Notes: generated by a model from the sequence alone, not told the origin. DNA of 23,834 nt from an uncultured Collinsella sp. (GCA_900549185.1 URNM01000012.1:1-23834); one strand, 5' to 3'. Counted from the first letter of the stretch, positions 1-7,304 are shown. Translations and numbers: made by a program.

Positions 1-34
1 GTCGTCGGCAGCGTCAGATGTGTATAAGAGACAG
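1..34. other. Nextera read-1 adapter (not genomic)
   Basis: Bases 2-34 match the Illumina Nextera read-1 tail and end in the transposon mosaic end AGATGTGTATAAGAGACAG. Base 1 would be the last base of the i5 index. Genomic sequence starts at 35. Any reading frame starting at 18 or 20 (peptides beginning MCIRDS or MYKRQ) is translated from adapter and is not a gene. Confidence 0.98.
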
Positions 35-83
35 CCACCACTCCACTCACCATATATTGCAAAACACCCCCAAGCATATGTTC

Positions 84-107
84 GAAAACACAATATGTTG
101 TGTTTTC
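84..107. promoter_or_regulatory. 24-bp palindrome, possible operator
   Basis: GAAAACACAA (84-93) and TTGTGTTTTC (98-107) are perfect 10-bp inverted arms around TATG. AT-rich arms with a short centre fit a dimeric repressor site better than an intrinsic terminator, since no T-run follows on either strand. The regulator is unknown. Confidence 0.45.
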
Positions 108-147
108 AGCAAAGGCGTGATGCCACCTGTAGAACCACACCCGCGAA

Positions 148-173
148 CCTCAACCTTCAAGTTGACCTTGAGG
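148..173. promoter_or_regulatory. Inverted repeat resembling a MerR-family site
   Basis: CCTCAA (148-153) and TTGAGG (168-173) flank a core that contains the small palindrome TCAAGTTGA. The arm sequence and spacing recall operators of MerR-family activators. I could not place a convincing -10 element on either strand, so the assignment is tentative. Confidence 0.3.
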
Positions 174-265
174 CGATTTTTACGTCCCTTTACATGCCGT
201 TCACATCGCCCCCAAACTCCCCCACCCAAGGCACGTGCGGCCCACCACCGCGACGCCAAGTGGCG

Positions 266-335
266 AAAAATGGGACGGGCCCCAGATTGCCCATGCGCGC
301 GCAAAAGCACGCCGCGGCAATCTGGAGCCCGTCCC
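266..335 (-). terminator. Long intrinsic terminator after xerD
   Basis: Arms 272-291 and 316-335 form a 20-bp stem with one mismatch and a 24-nt loop. Read on the minus strand the stem is followed by ATTTTT (A-run at 266-270). It lies 33 bases beyond the xerD stop and should end the pyrG-xerD transcript. The stem is much longer than most intrinsic terminators. Confidence 0.75.
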
Positions 336-368
336 CAAATACCTATAAATATGCAGGTCAGCGATGTG

Positions 369-1310
369 TTAACGATGTGCCAGCGGGTGCGCCGCCAAAT
401 AGACCTCGGTCAGTTGCGTACGATCGACATGCGTGTAGACCTGCGTGGTCGATATATCGGCATGTCCCAAGATCTCCTGTAGCACACGGAGGTCTGCGCC
501 GCCCGCAAGCATATGGGTGGCAAAGGAGTGACGCAGCGTATGGGGATGGAGCCCCACCAGTCCCACCTGGCGCCCGTAGCGCTCACAGATGGCATGGATG
601 CCCTGGCGCGACAGACGGCGGCCGTTCTTGTTTAAAAAGACCGCCGAGGTCTCGGTTCCGCGGGCATGGGCCGCCAAGCGAGAACGCCCCTCAGTTACAT
701 AAAGCGTCAGAGTTCGCGCCGCGCTTCCTACCAGCGGGGACAGGCGTTCCTTCGAGCCCTTACCACGAACGAGCACAAAGCCATCGTCGATATGGATATC
801 GCCCACATCGAGCCCCACCAACTCGCTCACACGCAAACCGCATCCGTAGAGCACTTCCAAGATGGCATGGTCGCGCAAGCCCATCTCGCCCTCGGGGAAG
901 TCTTGATCGAGCAGCGCCGAGACATCCTCCACCGATAGATACTCCGGCAAACGCTCAGCCTTTTTAGGCAGGCGCAACGCCGCCGTTGGATTTTGGGCCA
1001 CAGCCCCATCGCGCACCAAAAAGGCATGTAGGCCCTTCACGGCCGCAAGCGCACGCTCCACCGAGGCATCCGAATAGCCCCCATCGCGACGGTCGGCGAC
1101 AAAGCCCTCCACGACCTGACGGGTCACCTCTTCAAAAGACACAATACCCGCCCGCTCCAGATAGGCGCAGTACGTCGTCAGGTCACGACGATAGGCCGCA
1201 ATCGTGTTGCGCGCCAAACCCCGCTCGACCGCGAGGTAATCGAGATACTCCCCCGCCGCCACGGCGAGCGACGAGGGAGTAGCTTCGGTATGTTCCTTAT
1301 TCGCCGGCAC
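369..1310 (-). CDS. xerD: Tyrosine site-specific recombinase, XerD type
   Basis: A 313-aa tyrosine recombinase. XerD with XerC resolves chromosome dimers at dif near the end of replication. The N-terminal SAM-like core-binding domain is at about residues 14-105 and the catalytic domain at 120-300. The full catalytic set is visible: R160 in GCGLRVSE, K184 in RGKGSKER, H257 and R260 in HTLRHSF, H283 in LGHADIS and nucleophile Y292. The H-to-Y spacing of 9 equals that of E. coli XerD. The frame stays open upstream to 1463, but that part overlaps pyrG. I chose the GTG at 1308-1310, 2 bases after the pyrG stop, which gives a normal length and suggests translational coupling; the ribosome site is weak and a later GTG at 1262 is possible. 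XerC or another Xer-like recombinase cannot be excluded without comparison. Confidence 0.85.
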   Translation of the reverse strand: MPANKEHTEATPSSLAVAAGEYLDYLAVERGLARNTIAAYRRDLTTYCAYLERAGIVSFEEVTRQVVEGFVADRRDGGYSDASVERALAAVKGLHAFLVRDGAVAQNPTAALRLPKKAERLPEYLSVEDVSALLDQDFPEGEMGLRDHAILEVLYGCGLRVSELVGLDVGDIHIDDGFVLVRGKGSKERLSPLVGSAARTLTLYVTEGRSRLAAHARGTETSAVFLNKNGRRLSRQGIHAICERYGRQVGLVGLHPHTLRHSFATHMLAGGADLRVLQEILGHADISTTQVYTHVDRTQLTEVYLAAHPLAHR

Positions 1311-1312
1311 CC

Positions 1313-2974
1313 TTAGTCCGTAGCGAGGTTCATGGGCGTCACCTGCAGACGGTCGACACCCTCGTGCTGGCCGATCGAAGCGCGCACGAACTCGCGGAAC
1401 AGCGGCTGCGGGTTGGTCGGGCGGCTCTTGAACTCGGGATGAGCCTGGGTTGCCACATACCACGGATGCACGTCGCGCGGCAGCTCGACCATCTCGACCA
1501 GGCGCTCGTCGGGCGACAGACCCGAGATAACCAAGCCGGCGTCCTCGAGCTGGTCACGGAAGGCGTTGTTGAACTCAAAGCGATGACGGTGACGCTCGTA
1601 GACGAGCTCCTCGCCATATGCCTCGCGAGCAAGGGTATCGGCGGCGAGCTTGCACGGATAGGCGCCCAGGCGCATGGTGCCGCCCTTCTCGGTCACGTCC
1701 TCCTGCGAGCTCATCAGATCGATGACGCTAAACGGGCCGTCCGGATCGAACTCGGAGGAGCTGGCGCCGGCAAGGCCGACGACGTTGCGGGCGAACTCGC
1801 ACACGGCCACCTGCATACCCAGGCAAATGCCCAGATACGGAATCTTGTGCTCACGGGCAAACTCGGCCGCGAGGATCTTGCCCTCCAGGGCGCGCTTGCC
1901 AAAGCCGCCGGGGACCAGGATGCCCGAGGCGTCGCCCAGAACCTCGGAGACATTCTGCTCGTCGAGGCTCTCGCCGTCGACCAGCTGGACGTCCACATGG
2001 CGATCGTAGAAGACGCCCGCATGGTGCAGGGCCTCGATAACCGACAGGTACGCATCGGGCAGCTGCGTGTACTTGCCCACGACGGCGATCTTCACCTTGT
2101 CGGCGTGATGGTTGGCGTGATTCTGTTTGCGCAGGAACTCATTCCACTCGCTCATGTCGCGCTCACGCGGGTCCAGACCCAGGCGCTCGCAAATGCGCAG
2201 GTCAAAGTCCTGCTCGGCAAGCAGCTGCGGAACATCGTAAATGCTCGCGCAGTCCTCGTTGGTAAAGACACAATCGGTGTCGACGTCGCAGAAGCTTGCG
2301 ATCTTTCCGCGGATAGCGTCATCGATATGGTGGTCGGAGCGCAGCACGATGATATCGGGCTGGATGCCAAAGCTGCGGAGCTCCTTGACGGAATGCTGCG
2401 TGGGCTTGGTCTTGACCTCGTGGGCGGCGGCGATATAGGGAACGAGCGACACGTGGATGTAGCAGACGTTCTCGGGGCCGGCCTCCTTGCGGTACTGACG
2501 GATGGCCTCGACAAACGGTTGGGACTCGATGTCGCCGATCGTGCCGCCCAGCTCGGTGATGACTACATCGGAGCCGGTCTGCTCCTCGATGCGGCGGAAC
2601 TTGTCCTTAATGGCATTGGTGACGTGAGGAATCACCTGCACGGTACCGCCCAAAAAGTCGCCGCGACGCTCGCGGGCGATCAAGCTCTTATAGATGGCGC
2701 CGGTCGTAAAGTTGGAATCGCGGGTCAGGTTCTCATCAATAAAGCGCTCGTAATGACCCAGGTCCAGGTCGGACTCGTAACCATCCTCGGTAACGAAGAC
2801 CTCACCATGCTGGAAGGGGCTCATGGTACCGGGGTCGACGTTCAGATACGGATCGGCCTTCTGCATCGTTACTTTGTAGCCACGCGACTTGAGCAGACGG
2901 CCCAGCGAGGCCGCGGTGATACCCTTGCCCAGGGACGAAACCACGCCACCGGTTACGAACACATGCTTGGTCAT
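1313..2974 (-). CDS. pyrG: CTP synthase
   Basis: A 553-aa enzyme that makes CTP from UTP, ATP and glutamine, the last step of pyrimidine nucleotide synthesis, in the cytoplasm. The N-terminal synthetase domain (about 1-270) opens with FVTGGVVSSLGKG and contains GTMSPFQHGEVFVTEDG. The C-terminal class I glutamine amidotransferase domain (about 295-540) has nucleophile C384 in GICLGMQ and the H512/E514 pair in AHPEFKSRP. Length fits the family (about 535-555). The start has an AGG about 9 bases upstream and gives the canonical MTKHVFVTGG. It is co-directional and nearly contiguous with xerD downstream, so the two are probably one transcript. Confidence 0.98.
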   Translation of the reverse strand: MTKHVFVTGGVVSSLGKGITAASLGRLLKSRGYKVTMQKADPYLNVDPGTMSPFQHGEVFVTEDGYESDLDLGHYERFIDENLTRDSNFTTGAIYKSLIARERRGDFLGGTVQVIPHVTNAIKDKFRRIEEQTGSDVVITELGGTIGDIESQPFVEAIRQYRKEAGPENVCYIHVSLVPYIAAAHEVKTKPTQHSVKELRSFGIQPDIIVLRSDHHIDDAIRGKIASFCDVDTDCVFTNEDCASIYDVPQLLAEQDFDLRICERLGLDPRERDMSEWNEFLRKQNHANHHADKVKIAVVGKYTQLPDAYLSVIEALHHAGVFYDRHVDVQLVDGESLDEQNVSEVLGDASGILVPGGFGKRALEGKILAAEFAREHKIPYLGICLGMQVAVCEFARNVVGLAGASSSEFDPDGPFSVIDLMSSQEDVTEKGGTMRLGAYPCKLAADTLAREAYGEELVYERHRHRFEFNNAFRDQLEDAGLVISGLSPDERLVEMVELPRDVHPWYVATQAHPEFKSRPTNPQPLFREFVRASIGQHEGVDRLQVTPMNLATD

Positions 2975-2992
2975 ATTGAGTTACCTGCGCTT

Positions 2993-3024
2993 CCCGTAGA
3001 AGTTGTTTATCCACATCTTACGGG
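2993..3024 (-). promoter_or_regulatory. pyrG leader hairpin with a DnaA-box match in its loop
   Basis: CCCGTA (2993-2998) pairs with TACGGG (3019-3024) in the pyrG upstream region. The loop contains TTATCCACA at 3007-3015, a perfect match to the consensus DnaA box. A possible -10 (TACAAT on the minus strand) lies just upstream, but no clear -35 was found. Any role in pyrG control is inference. Confidence 0.35.
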
Positions 3025-3094
3025 TCTTCATTGTAATACTCGCGCCGCGGACCGTTCGCAATTTTTCTCGCGTGCGATTGCATTTCTCAATCTT

Positions 3095-3128
3095 GAAACA
3101 AAACGCCGCCCGGTTTCCCAGGCGGCGT
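3095..3128 (-). terminator. Intrinsic terminator after the winged-helix gene
   Basis: ACGCCGCC (3103-3110) and GGCGGCGT (3121-3128) form a perfect 8-bp GC stem. On the minus strand it is followed by TTTGTTTC. It lies 24 bases past the stop of the small gene at 3153 and separates it from pyrG. Confidence 0.85.
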
Positions 3129-3152
3129 CGCTATGGCAAGGGTTACATGCTG

Positions 3153-3491
3153 CTATCGATCAGCAACCTCGTCCTCAAGCATTTCTTGAACGAGCATGCC
3201 GGTACGGACGCCCTCAAGATACCACTCGCCACGTTCGGTGAGGCAAATGCCATTTGCAAGCTGACCGCCGTCGTCGCTATAACGCGAGACGACATCAATC
3301 ATGCCTTCGGAATCCAAGCGATCGATTGCGGCGCGGGCACGATACGGCGAAACCCCCACGCGTTCGGCAAGCGTTTTGCGCGAGAAACCATACGGCCCGC
3401 CATTGTCTTCGGTTTGCTGGTCGATCTCCATCAACACCAGCACCTCGACACGCTTCATATCGTTGACACTCGCACGACCCTTGCCCGCCAT
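3153..3491 (-). CDS. Small winged-helix DNA-binding protein
   Basis: A 112-aa protein of no recognised named family. Residues about 36-60 (SRKTLAERVGVSPYRARAA plus the following IDRL) look like a helix-turn-helix in which a variable recognition helix selects the site. Residues 62-86 would form the wing, and the protein ends in an acidic helix (EMLEDEVADR). The layout resembles MarR/PadR-like or replication-initiator winged helices, suggesting a transcription regulator of unknown target. The frame is open to 3545, but ATG at 3491 has AGGAGG at 3497-3502, 5 bases upstream, and is the better start. It has its own terminator before pyrG, so it is probably monocistronic. No ligand-binding domain is present. 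Confidence 0.75.
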   Translation of the reverse strand: MAGKGRASVNDMKRVEVLVLMEIDQQTEDNGGPYGFSRKTLAERVGVSPYRARAAIDRLDSEGMIDVVSRYSDDGGQLANGICLTERGEWYLEGVRTGMLVQEMLEDEVADR

Positions 3492-3680
3492 AGCAGCCTC
3501 CTCAAACCGAGCACGAGCATCTAACGCGCCGTGCGCGACCGACACACCTCACGATGGCAGGTAATATCCATCATGCGGCATCCCGCTAAGGATGAAACAG
3601 TTACGGTTATTGTATACCGCTCAAATTGTTTCTAGGCAGGTAAACAGCTATTTTTCGCCGAAATAGGCGCTTTATTGATC

Positions 3681-3713
3681 AAAAAGCCGTACCGGGCGCT
3701 AACCCGATACGGC
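3681..3713 (-). terminator. Intrinsic terminator after the DUF1846 gene
   Basis: GCCGTA-CCGGG (from 3686) pairs with CCCGA-TACGGC (to 3713), one mismatch in the stem. On the minus strand the stem is followed by TTTTT (A-run 3681-3685). It lies 34 bases past the stop at 3748. Confidence 0.85.
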
Positions 3714-3747
3714 CAAAATGCAATGCAATTACCGCGGTGCTTCAAAC

Positions 3748-5229
3748 TTAGCGATGGAAGAAACCGCGGCGCTCAAACTTGGGCTCGCAGCACACGTTGA
3801 TACCCAGTTTGCGCAGTACCGTCTCGTCCGTCGGCGAGATAATCACGCTAAAGAAGGCATCGCAACCGCGCAGCTGCTCCAGGCCCGAAAGGACGCGAGC
3901 GGCCGTCTCACTCGTGGCCGAGGTGATCGACAGCGCCATAAGCGTCTCGTCGGTGTGGAGGCGCGGGTTTTTGCTGCCCAGGAAATGCGTCTTGAGCTTG
4001 CTGATGGGCTCGATCGCTTCATCGCTAATGACCTCGAGCTCAAGGTCGACGCCCGAGACATGCTTAAGTGCATTCATGATGAGCGAGCTCGCAGCGCCCA
4101 GGCGCGTGGAAGTCTTGCCGGTCACCACGGAGCCATCGGGCATAACCATGGCACCCACGGGACCACCCGTCAGCTGCTCCCTGGTGAGGGCCGCCGAGCG
4201 CGCCGGTGAGTAGTTCTTATCGATGCCGGCTTTCTTCATAATGATCTTGAGACGGTCGACTTGCTCATCGCCCACGCCGGTACGGCGCACATTTTCGACC
4301 GCGGTAAAGTAGCGGCGGACGATCTCCATCTTGGAAGCGTCGCGGCAGGCATCGTCATCGGTGATGGCAAAGCCGACCATATTGACGCCCATGTCCGTAG
4401 GACTCTGGTAGGGGCTCTTGCCCAGGATCTTTTCCATCAGAGCACGGACCACCGGGAAGGCCTCGACGTCGCGGTTGTAGTTGACCGTGGTCTTGTTATA
4501 GGCCTCAAGGTGGAAGGAGTCGATGATATTGGCATCGTCGAGGTCCGCCGTGGCCGCCTCGTAGGCGATGTTGACCGGATGCGTGAGGGGAAGGTTCCAG
4601 ACCGGGAAGGTCTCGAACTTGGCATAGCCGGCGGCCGTGCCATGCTTGTGCTCGTGATAGAGCTGAGACAGGCAGGTGGCAAGCTTGCCCGAGCCAGGAC
4701 CGGGGGCAGTGACCACGACGAGCGGTCGGGTGGTCTCGACAAACTCATTCTTGCCGTAGCCATCGTCGGACACGATCAGATCGACATCGTGCGGATACCC
4801 CTCGATGGGATAGTGCAGCTTGGCGGGAATACCGAGCGCGTTCAGGCGGTTGCGGAACACATCGGCAGCAGGCTGGCCGGCGTACTGGGTGATGACCACA
4901 GCTGCGACAGCAAAGCCGTTGCCGCGGAACAGGTCAACCAGGCGCAGCACATCCTCGTCATAGGTAATGCCGAGGTCACCACGAGCCTTGTTTTTCTCGA
5001 TGTGGTTCGCGTTGATCGCGATGATAACCTCGACATCGTCGGCGATGCTCTTGAGCATGCGGAACTTGCTGTCCGGTTCAAAACCCGGCAGCACGCGGCT
5101 CGCATGATAGTCATCGAACAGCTTACCGCCAAACTCCAAATAGAGCTTGCCACCAAACTGCGAGATGCGCTCCTTAATGTGAGCAGCCTGCAGCTCGATA
5201 TACTTCGCGTTGTCGAAACCCTGGCGCAT
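3748..5229 (-). CDS. DUF1846 (UPF0371) family protein
   Basis: A 493-aa cytoplasmic protein matching the conserved DUF1846/UPF0371 family of Firmicutes and Actinobacteria, whose function is not established. The typical opening MRQGFDNAKYIELQAAHI is present, followed by FGGKLYLEFGGKLFDDYHA. A conserved segment TAPGPGSGKLATCLSQLY (about residues 180-200) looks like a nucleotide- or phosphate-binding loop. No signal peptide or membrane segment is seen. The frame is open to an ATG at 5253, but that codon sits only about 16 bases after a TATAAT box and lacks a ribosome site. ATG at 5229 has GGGAG at 5236-5240 and gives the family start. The gene is monocistronic, with its own promoter and terminator. 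Confidence 0.9.
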   Translation of the reverse strand: MRQGFDNAKYIELQAAHIKERISQFGGKLYLEFGGKLFDDYHASRVLPGFEPDSKFRMLKSIADDVEVIIAINANHIEKNKARGDLGITYDEDVLRLVDLFRGNGFAVAAVVITQYAGQPAADVFRNRLNALGIPAKLHYPIEGYPHDVDLIVSDDGYGKNEFVETTRPLVVVTAPGPGSGKLATCLSQLYHEHKHGTAAGYAKFETFPVWNLPLTHPVNIAYEAATADLDDANIIDSFHLEAYNKTTVNYNRDVEAFPVVRALMEKILGKSPYQSPTDMGVNMVGFAITDDDACRDASKMEIVRRYFTAVENVRRTGVGDEQVDRLKIIMKKAGIDKNYSPARSAALTREQLTGGPVGAMVMPDGSVVTGKTSTRLGAASSLIMNALKHVSGVDLELEVISDEAIEPISKLKTHFLGSKNPRLHTDETLMALSITSATSETAARVLSGLEQLRGCDAFFSVIISPTDETVLRKLGINVCCEPKFERRGFFHR

Positions 5230-5268
5230 ATATGGCTCCCGTCCCGTTTCCATTTAATGTTCTAGGCG

Positions 5269-5274
5269 ATTATA
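5269..5274 (-). promoter_or_regulatory. -10 box of the DUF1846 gene
   Basis: A perfect TATAAT on the minus strand at 5274-5269. Transcription would start near 5262, leaving a leader of about 30 nt to the ATG at 5229. No good -35 hexamer is present at 17 bp. Confidence 0.6.
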
Positions 5275-5387
5275 ACGGAGCCCGCCCTCCCCGATACCCA
5301 GACCATCAACAGGCACCAACCAAACACGCCCACCGCAACCACCGGGGACCCGGGGTAGATCATTTGGGACGGGAAACAAGGCACTCA

Positions 5388-5532
5388 GCACCAACAATGA
5401 AAACGTCACAGGCAAAGGCAAAGCCAAAGCCAGCGAACGGGCACCAGAGCGAGCAAGATACCCCCCCCTGCACCAACAATGGCAGCGCCGCAGGTGGAGC
5501 AAAAGTTAGCGAAAGCCCGCCAGAGCGAGCAA
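5388..5532. repeat. Two degenerate tandem repeat units, about 76-82 bp period
   Basis: Three blocks recur in the same order: GCACCAACAATG at 5388 and 5470, AGCGAA at 5432 and 5508, and CCAGAGCGAGCAA at 5444 and 5520. The sequence between blocks has diverged. The second unit runs into the left arm of the rod-like hairpin. The pattern suggests a decayed intergenic repeat family rather than coding sequence. Confidence 0.7.
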
Positions 5533-5609
5533 GGTGACGTGAAAGAGGAGGGCATAGGCCTTTTGGCCATGCCCGACGATTGAACGTCAGATTGCCGCTC
5601 TGGCGGGCT
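5514..5609 (-). ncRNA. 96-nt rod-like hairpin, candidate structured RNA
   Basis: Three nested stems share one axis. The outer 14 bp pairs AGCCCGCCAGAGCG (5514-5527) with CGCTCTGGCGGGCT (5596-5609), perfectly. The middle 6 bp pairs TGACGT (5535-5540) with ACGTCA (5584-5589). The inner stem pairs GGGCAT-A-GGCC (5550-5560) with GGCC-ATGCCC (5565-5574) around a TTTT loop. Internal loops are almost symmetric (7 and 6 nt, then 9 and 9 nt). Strand is given as that of the flanking genes; the pairing alone does not show which strand is transcribed. It could equally be a palindromic repeat element. Confidence 0.45.
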
Positions 5610-5623
5610 CGCAGCGTCGAGTG

Positions 5624-5651
5624 GTTCCGGCGTTTGGTAAAACGCCGGAAC
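5624..5651. repeat. Perfect 12-bp hairpin with 4-nt loop
   Basis: GTTCCGGCGTTT (5624-5635) pairs perfectly with AAACGCCGGAAC (5640-5651) around GGTA. No T-run follows on either strand, so it is not a standard terminator. It lies 15 bases from the rod-like hairpin. Confidence 0.7.
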
Positions 5652-5659
5652 ACAAGAGC

Positions 5660-5792
5660 GCCCCCTCCCGCGCACGGAACGGAAGGGGGCTAAAGGTAGG
5701 AGTCTACCGGTGGGTTTACCCCACCGGACAGACGATGACCAGGTGATCCTCTACAGGATCGTCAAGGTTTCCGTGGGGTACCCGTTGGGTAC
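5660..5792 (-). other. Chain of four hairpins directly after arcD
   Basis: GCCCCCT/AGGGGGC (5660-5666/5684-5690), CCGGTGGG/CCCACCGG (5707-5714/5720-5727), GATCCT/AGGATC (5745-5750/5755-5760) and GTACCC/GGGTAC (5778-5783/5787-5792) follow one another. The last directly abuts the arcD stop codon. The chain would be the start of the arcD 3' untranslated region and may slow 3' decay; that role is inferred. Confidence 0.55.
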
Positions 5793-7271
5793 TTAGAGCA
5801 ACACGCAGGCGACGGTCAGGATGATGGCGCAGACGACGGAGAGCGCGACGATGAGCTTAAGGGCAAACTTGAGCCAGGTCGTCCACTCGATCTTGGCCAG
5901 GGCGAGACCGCCCATGATGGCGCCGGAGGTCGGGGTGAACAGGTTCACGACACCGATGGCGGCGGAGAAGATCATGACCATGACCTCAGGCGAGAAGCCG
6001 AGCTTAACAGCCAACGGTCCCATGATGGGCATGGAGACGGTGGCCATACCGGAGGTCGAGGGGATCAGGAAGGACAGGCCGAAGTAGACCAGGAAGCTCA
6101 TGGGAGCGAAGATCACGCCGGACAGGCCAGCCAGAGCATTGGCGGCAGCGTCGAGGACGAAGACGTCGAGGCCGGTGTTAGCCATGAGGACGGAGATACC
6201 ACGGGCGAGGGCGATGACGAGAACAACGGACATCATGTCGGCAGCGCCGGTGATAAAGGTGTTAACGATCTGCTTCTCGGACAGGCCACCGATGATACCG
6301 ATCAGGACGGCCATAAGGAAGAACCAGGTGGAAGCCTCGTCGAAGTACCACTGGCCAATGGGCAGGCCGGTGATCAGGGCAGACCAGCCCTGGACGACGG
6401 CGTTACCGTCGGCGTCGTAGACAGCGCCAGCGTCGAAGAAGTTAGCGACGCCCTCGTTGAGGTCGGCCAGCGGAATGAAGCCGACGATCATGACGACGAA
6501 GGTGAAGGCGAAGGCAATCAGAACACCCTTCTGACGACCGGTGAGCTTGACCTCCTTGTGGACCTCGGAAGCAGCCTTGCCGTGAGCCTCTTCGGCGTCC
6601 TTGAGCTCCTGCATCGACAGGATGGTGGAACCCTTGTCAGCCTTGACCTTCTTGGCGTAGCTCATCACGAAGAAGATGGACATAGCGGTAGTGACAATCC
6701 ACAGGACGGCACCGAGGCCGATGATGATGGACTGGTTGACCTCAATGCCAACGCCGGTCAGAGCGTCGACGGCAGCGCCGACGGCGAACGGGTTAACCGT
6801 GGAGCCCAGGCAGCCGCAGCCAGCGCCGAGCAGGACGGTAGCGGCACCGACCATGGGGTCGAAGCCAGCGGCCATCATGGTAGCGGCGAGCAGGGCGTAG
6901 AAGGGAACGGTCTCCTCGCACATACCATAGGTGGTACCACCGAGGGAGAAGATGAGCATCAGCACGGGAATGAGCATAATCTCGTTGCCCTTAAGCTTCT
7001 GCACCAGAACGGCGATGCCGTTGTCCAGGGCGCCGGTCTCGGTCATCATACCGAGGAAGCCGCCCAGGATCATAACGAAGAGGCAGACGGGCAGAGCGTC
7101 AGCGAAGCCCTTAATCGGGGCGGTGCAGAAATCGCTCAGACGGGCGGCAGTAACCGCGCCGCCGGACGTGCCGGAGACGATAACGGTAATCACTGCGACA
7201 ATTGCCAGCAGAGCAAGAAGAATGGTGAACGATGAAGGCATACCGCGCTTTTTCTTAGCGGTCTCAGTCAT
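5793..7271 (-). CDS. arcD: YfcC-family carrier, probable arginine/ornithine antiporter
   Basis: A 492-aa integral membrane protein with about 12 hydrophobic segments. It resembles the YfcC/DcuC (C4-dicarboxylate carrier-like) family, which includes the ArcD exchangers of streptococcal ADI operons. Conserved glycine-rich stretches include LFVMILGGFLGMMTETGALD, FSLGGTTYGMCEETVPFY, GAGCGCLGSTVNPFAVG and FLIPSTSGMATVSMPIMGPL. A hydrophilic loop rich in Lys and Glu lies near residues 205-240. It follows arcB in the same direction, beyond a terminator, which supports uptake of arginine in exchange for ornithine. Among three in-frame ATGs (7298, 7280, 7271) I chose 7271: the run AAGGGGGG is 9 bases upstream and abuts the 7280 codon too closely. 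Family is secure; substrate is inferred from context. Confidence 0.85.
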   Translation of the reverse strand: MTETAKKKRGMPSSFTILLALLAIVAVITVIVSGTSGGAVTAARLSDFCTAPIKGFADALPVCLFVMILGGFLGMMTETGALDNGIAVLVQKLKGNEIMLIPVLMLIFSLGGTTYGMCEETVPFYALLAATMMAAGFDPMVGAATVLLGAGCGCLGSTVNPFAVGAAVDALTGVGIEVNQSIIIGLGAVLWIVTTAMSIFFVMSYAKKVKADKGSTILSMQELKDAEEAHGKAASEVHKEVKLTGRQKGVLIAFAFTFVVMIVGFIPLADLNEGVANFFDAGAVYDADGNAVVQGWSALITGLPIGQWYFDEASTWFFLMAVLIGIIGGLSEKQIVNTFITGAADMMSVVLVIALARGISVLMANTGLDVFVLDAAANALAGLSGVIFAPMSFLVYFGLSFLIPSTSGMATVSMPIMGPLAVKLGFSPEVMVMIFSAAIGVVNLFTPTSGAIMGGLALAKIEWTTWLKFALKLIVALSVVCAIILTVACVLL

Positions 7272-7304
7272 AGTTCTCATCCCCCCTTCATAAATCATTT
7301 ACTG

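Larger units (their letters stand above)
35..265. other. Gene-free left flank
   Basis: No credible gene lies between the adapter and the xerD terminator. Frames open through it are either fused to the adapter or antisense to xerD. It holds two inverted repeats (84-107 and 148-173), which suit the upstream control region of a minus-strand gene lost beyond the left edge. That gene cannot be seen. Confidence 0.6.
5275..5792. other. Gene-free, highly structured intergenic region
   Basis: About 0.5 kb between the arcD stop and the DUF1846 promoter has no credible gene. Short minus-strand frames of 82-100 residues overlap each other here, lack family resemblance and run through the hairpins. The region holds a two-copy direct repeat (5388-5532), a 96-nt rod-like hairpin (5514-5609) and several further hairpins up to the arcD stop. 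None has a good T-run, so no classical terminator for arcD is obvious. Confidence 0.7.

Noticed and set aside
18..967. Plus-strand frames starting in the left adapter
   Set aside because: Their start codons and first residues come from the Nextera sequence, and the rest is antisense to xerD.
1364..3241. 625-codon plus-strand frame over pyrG
   Set aside because: It is antisense to a fully supported CTP synthase and resembles no family.
5254..5675. Overlapping small minus-strand frames of 82-97 codons
   Set aside because: Three frames overlap, are Leu/Ala/Cys-rich low complexity, have no clear ribosome site and run through hairpin and repeat blocks.
5660..5793. Known stable RNA (RNase P, tmRNA, SRP RNA) in the hairpin-rich region
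   Set aside because: None of the conserved core motifs I know for these RNAs is visible on either strand.
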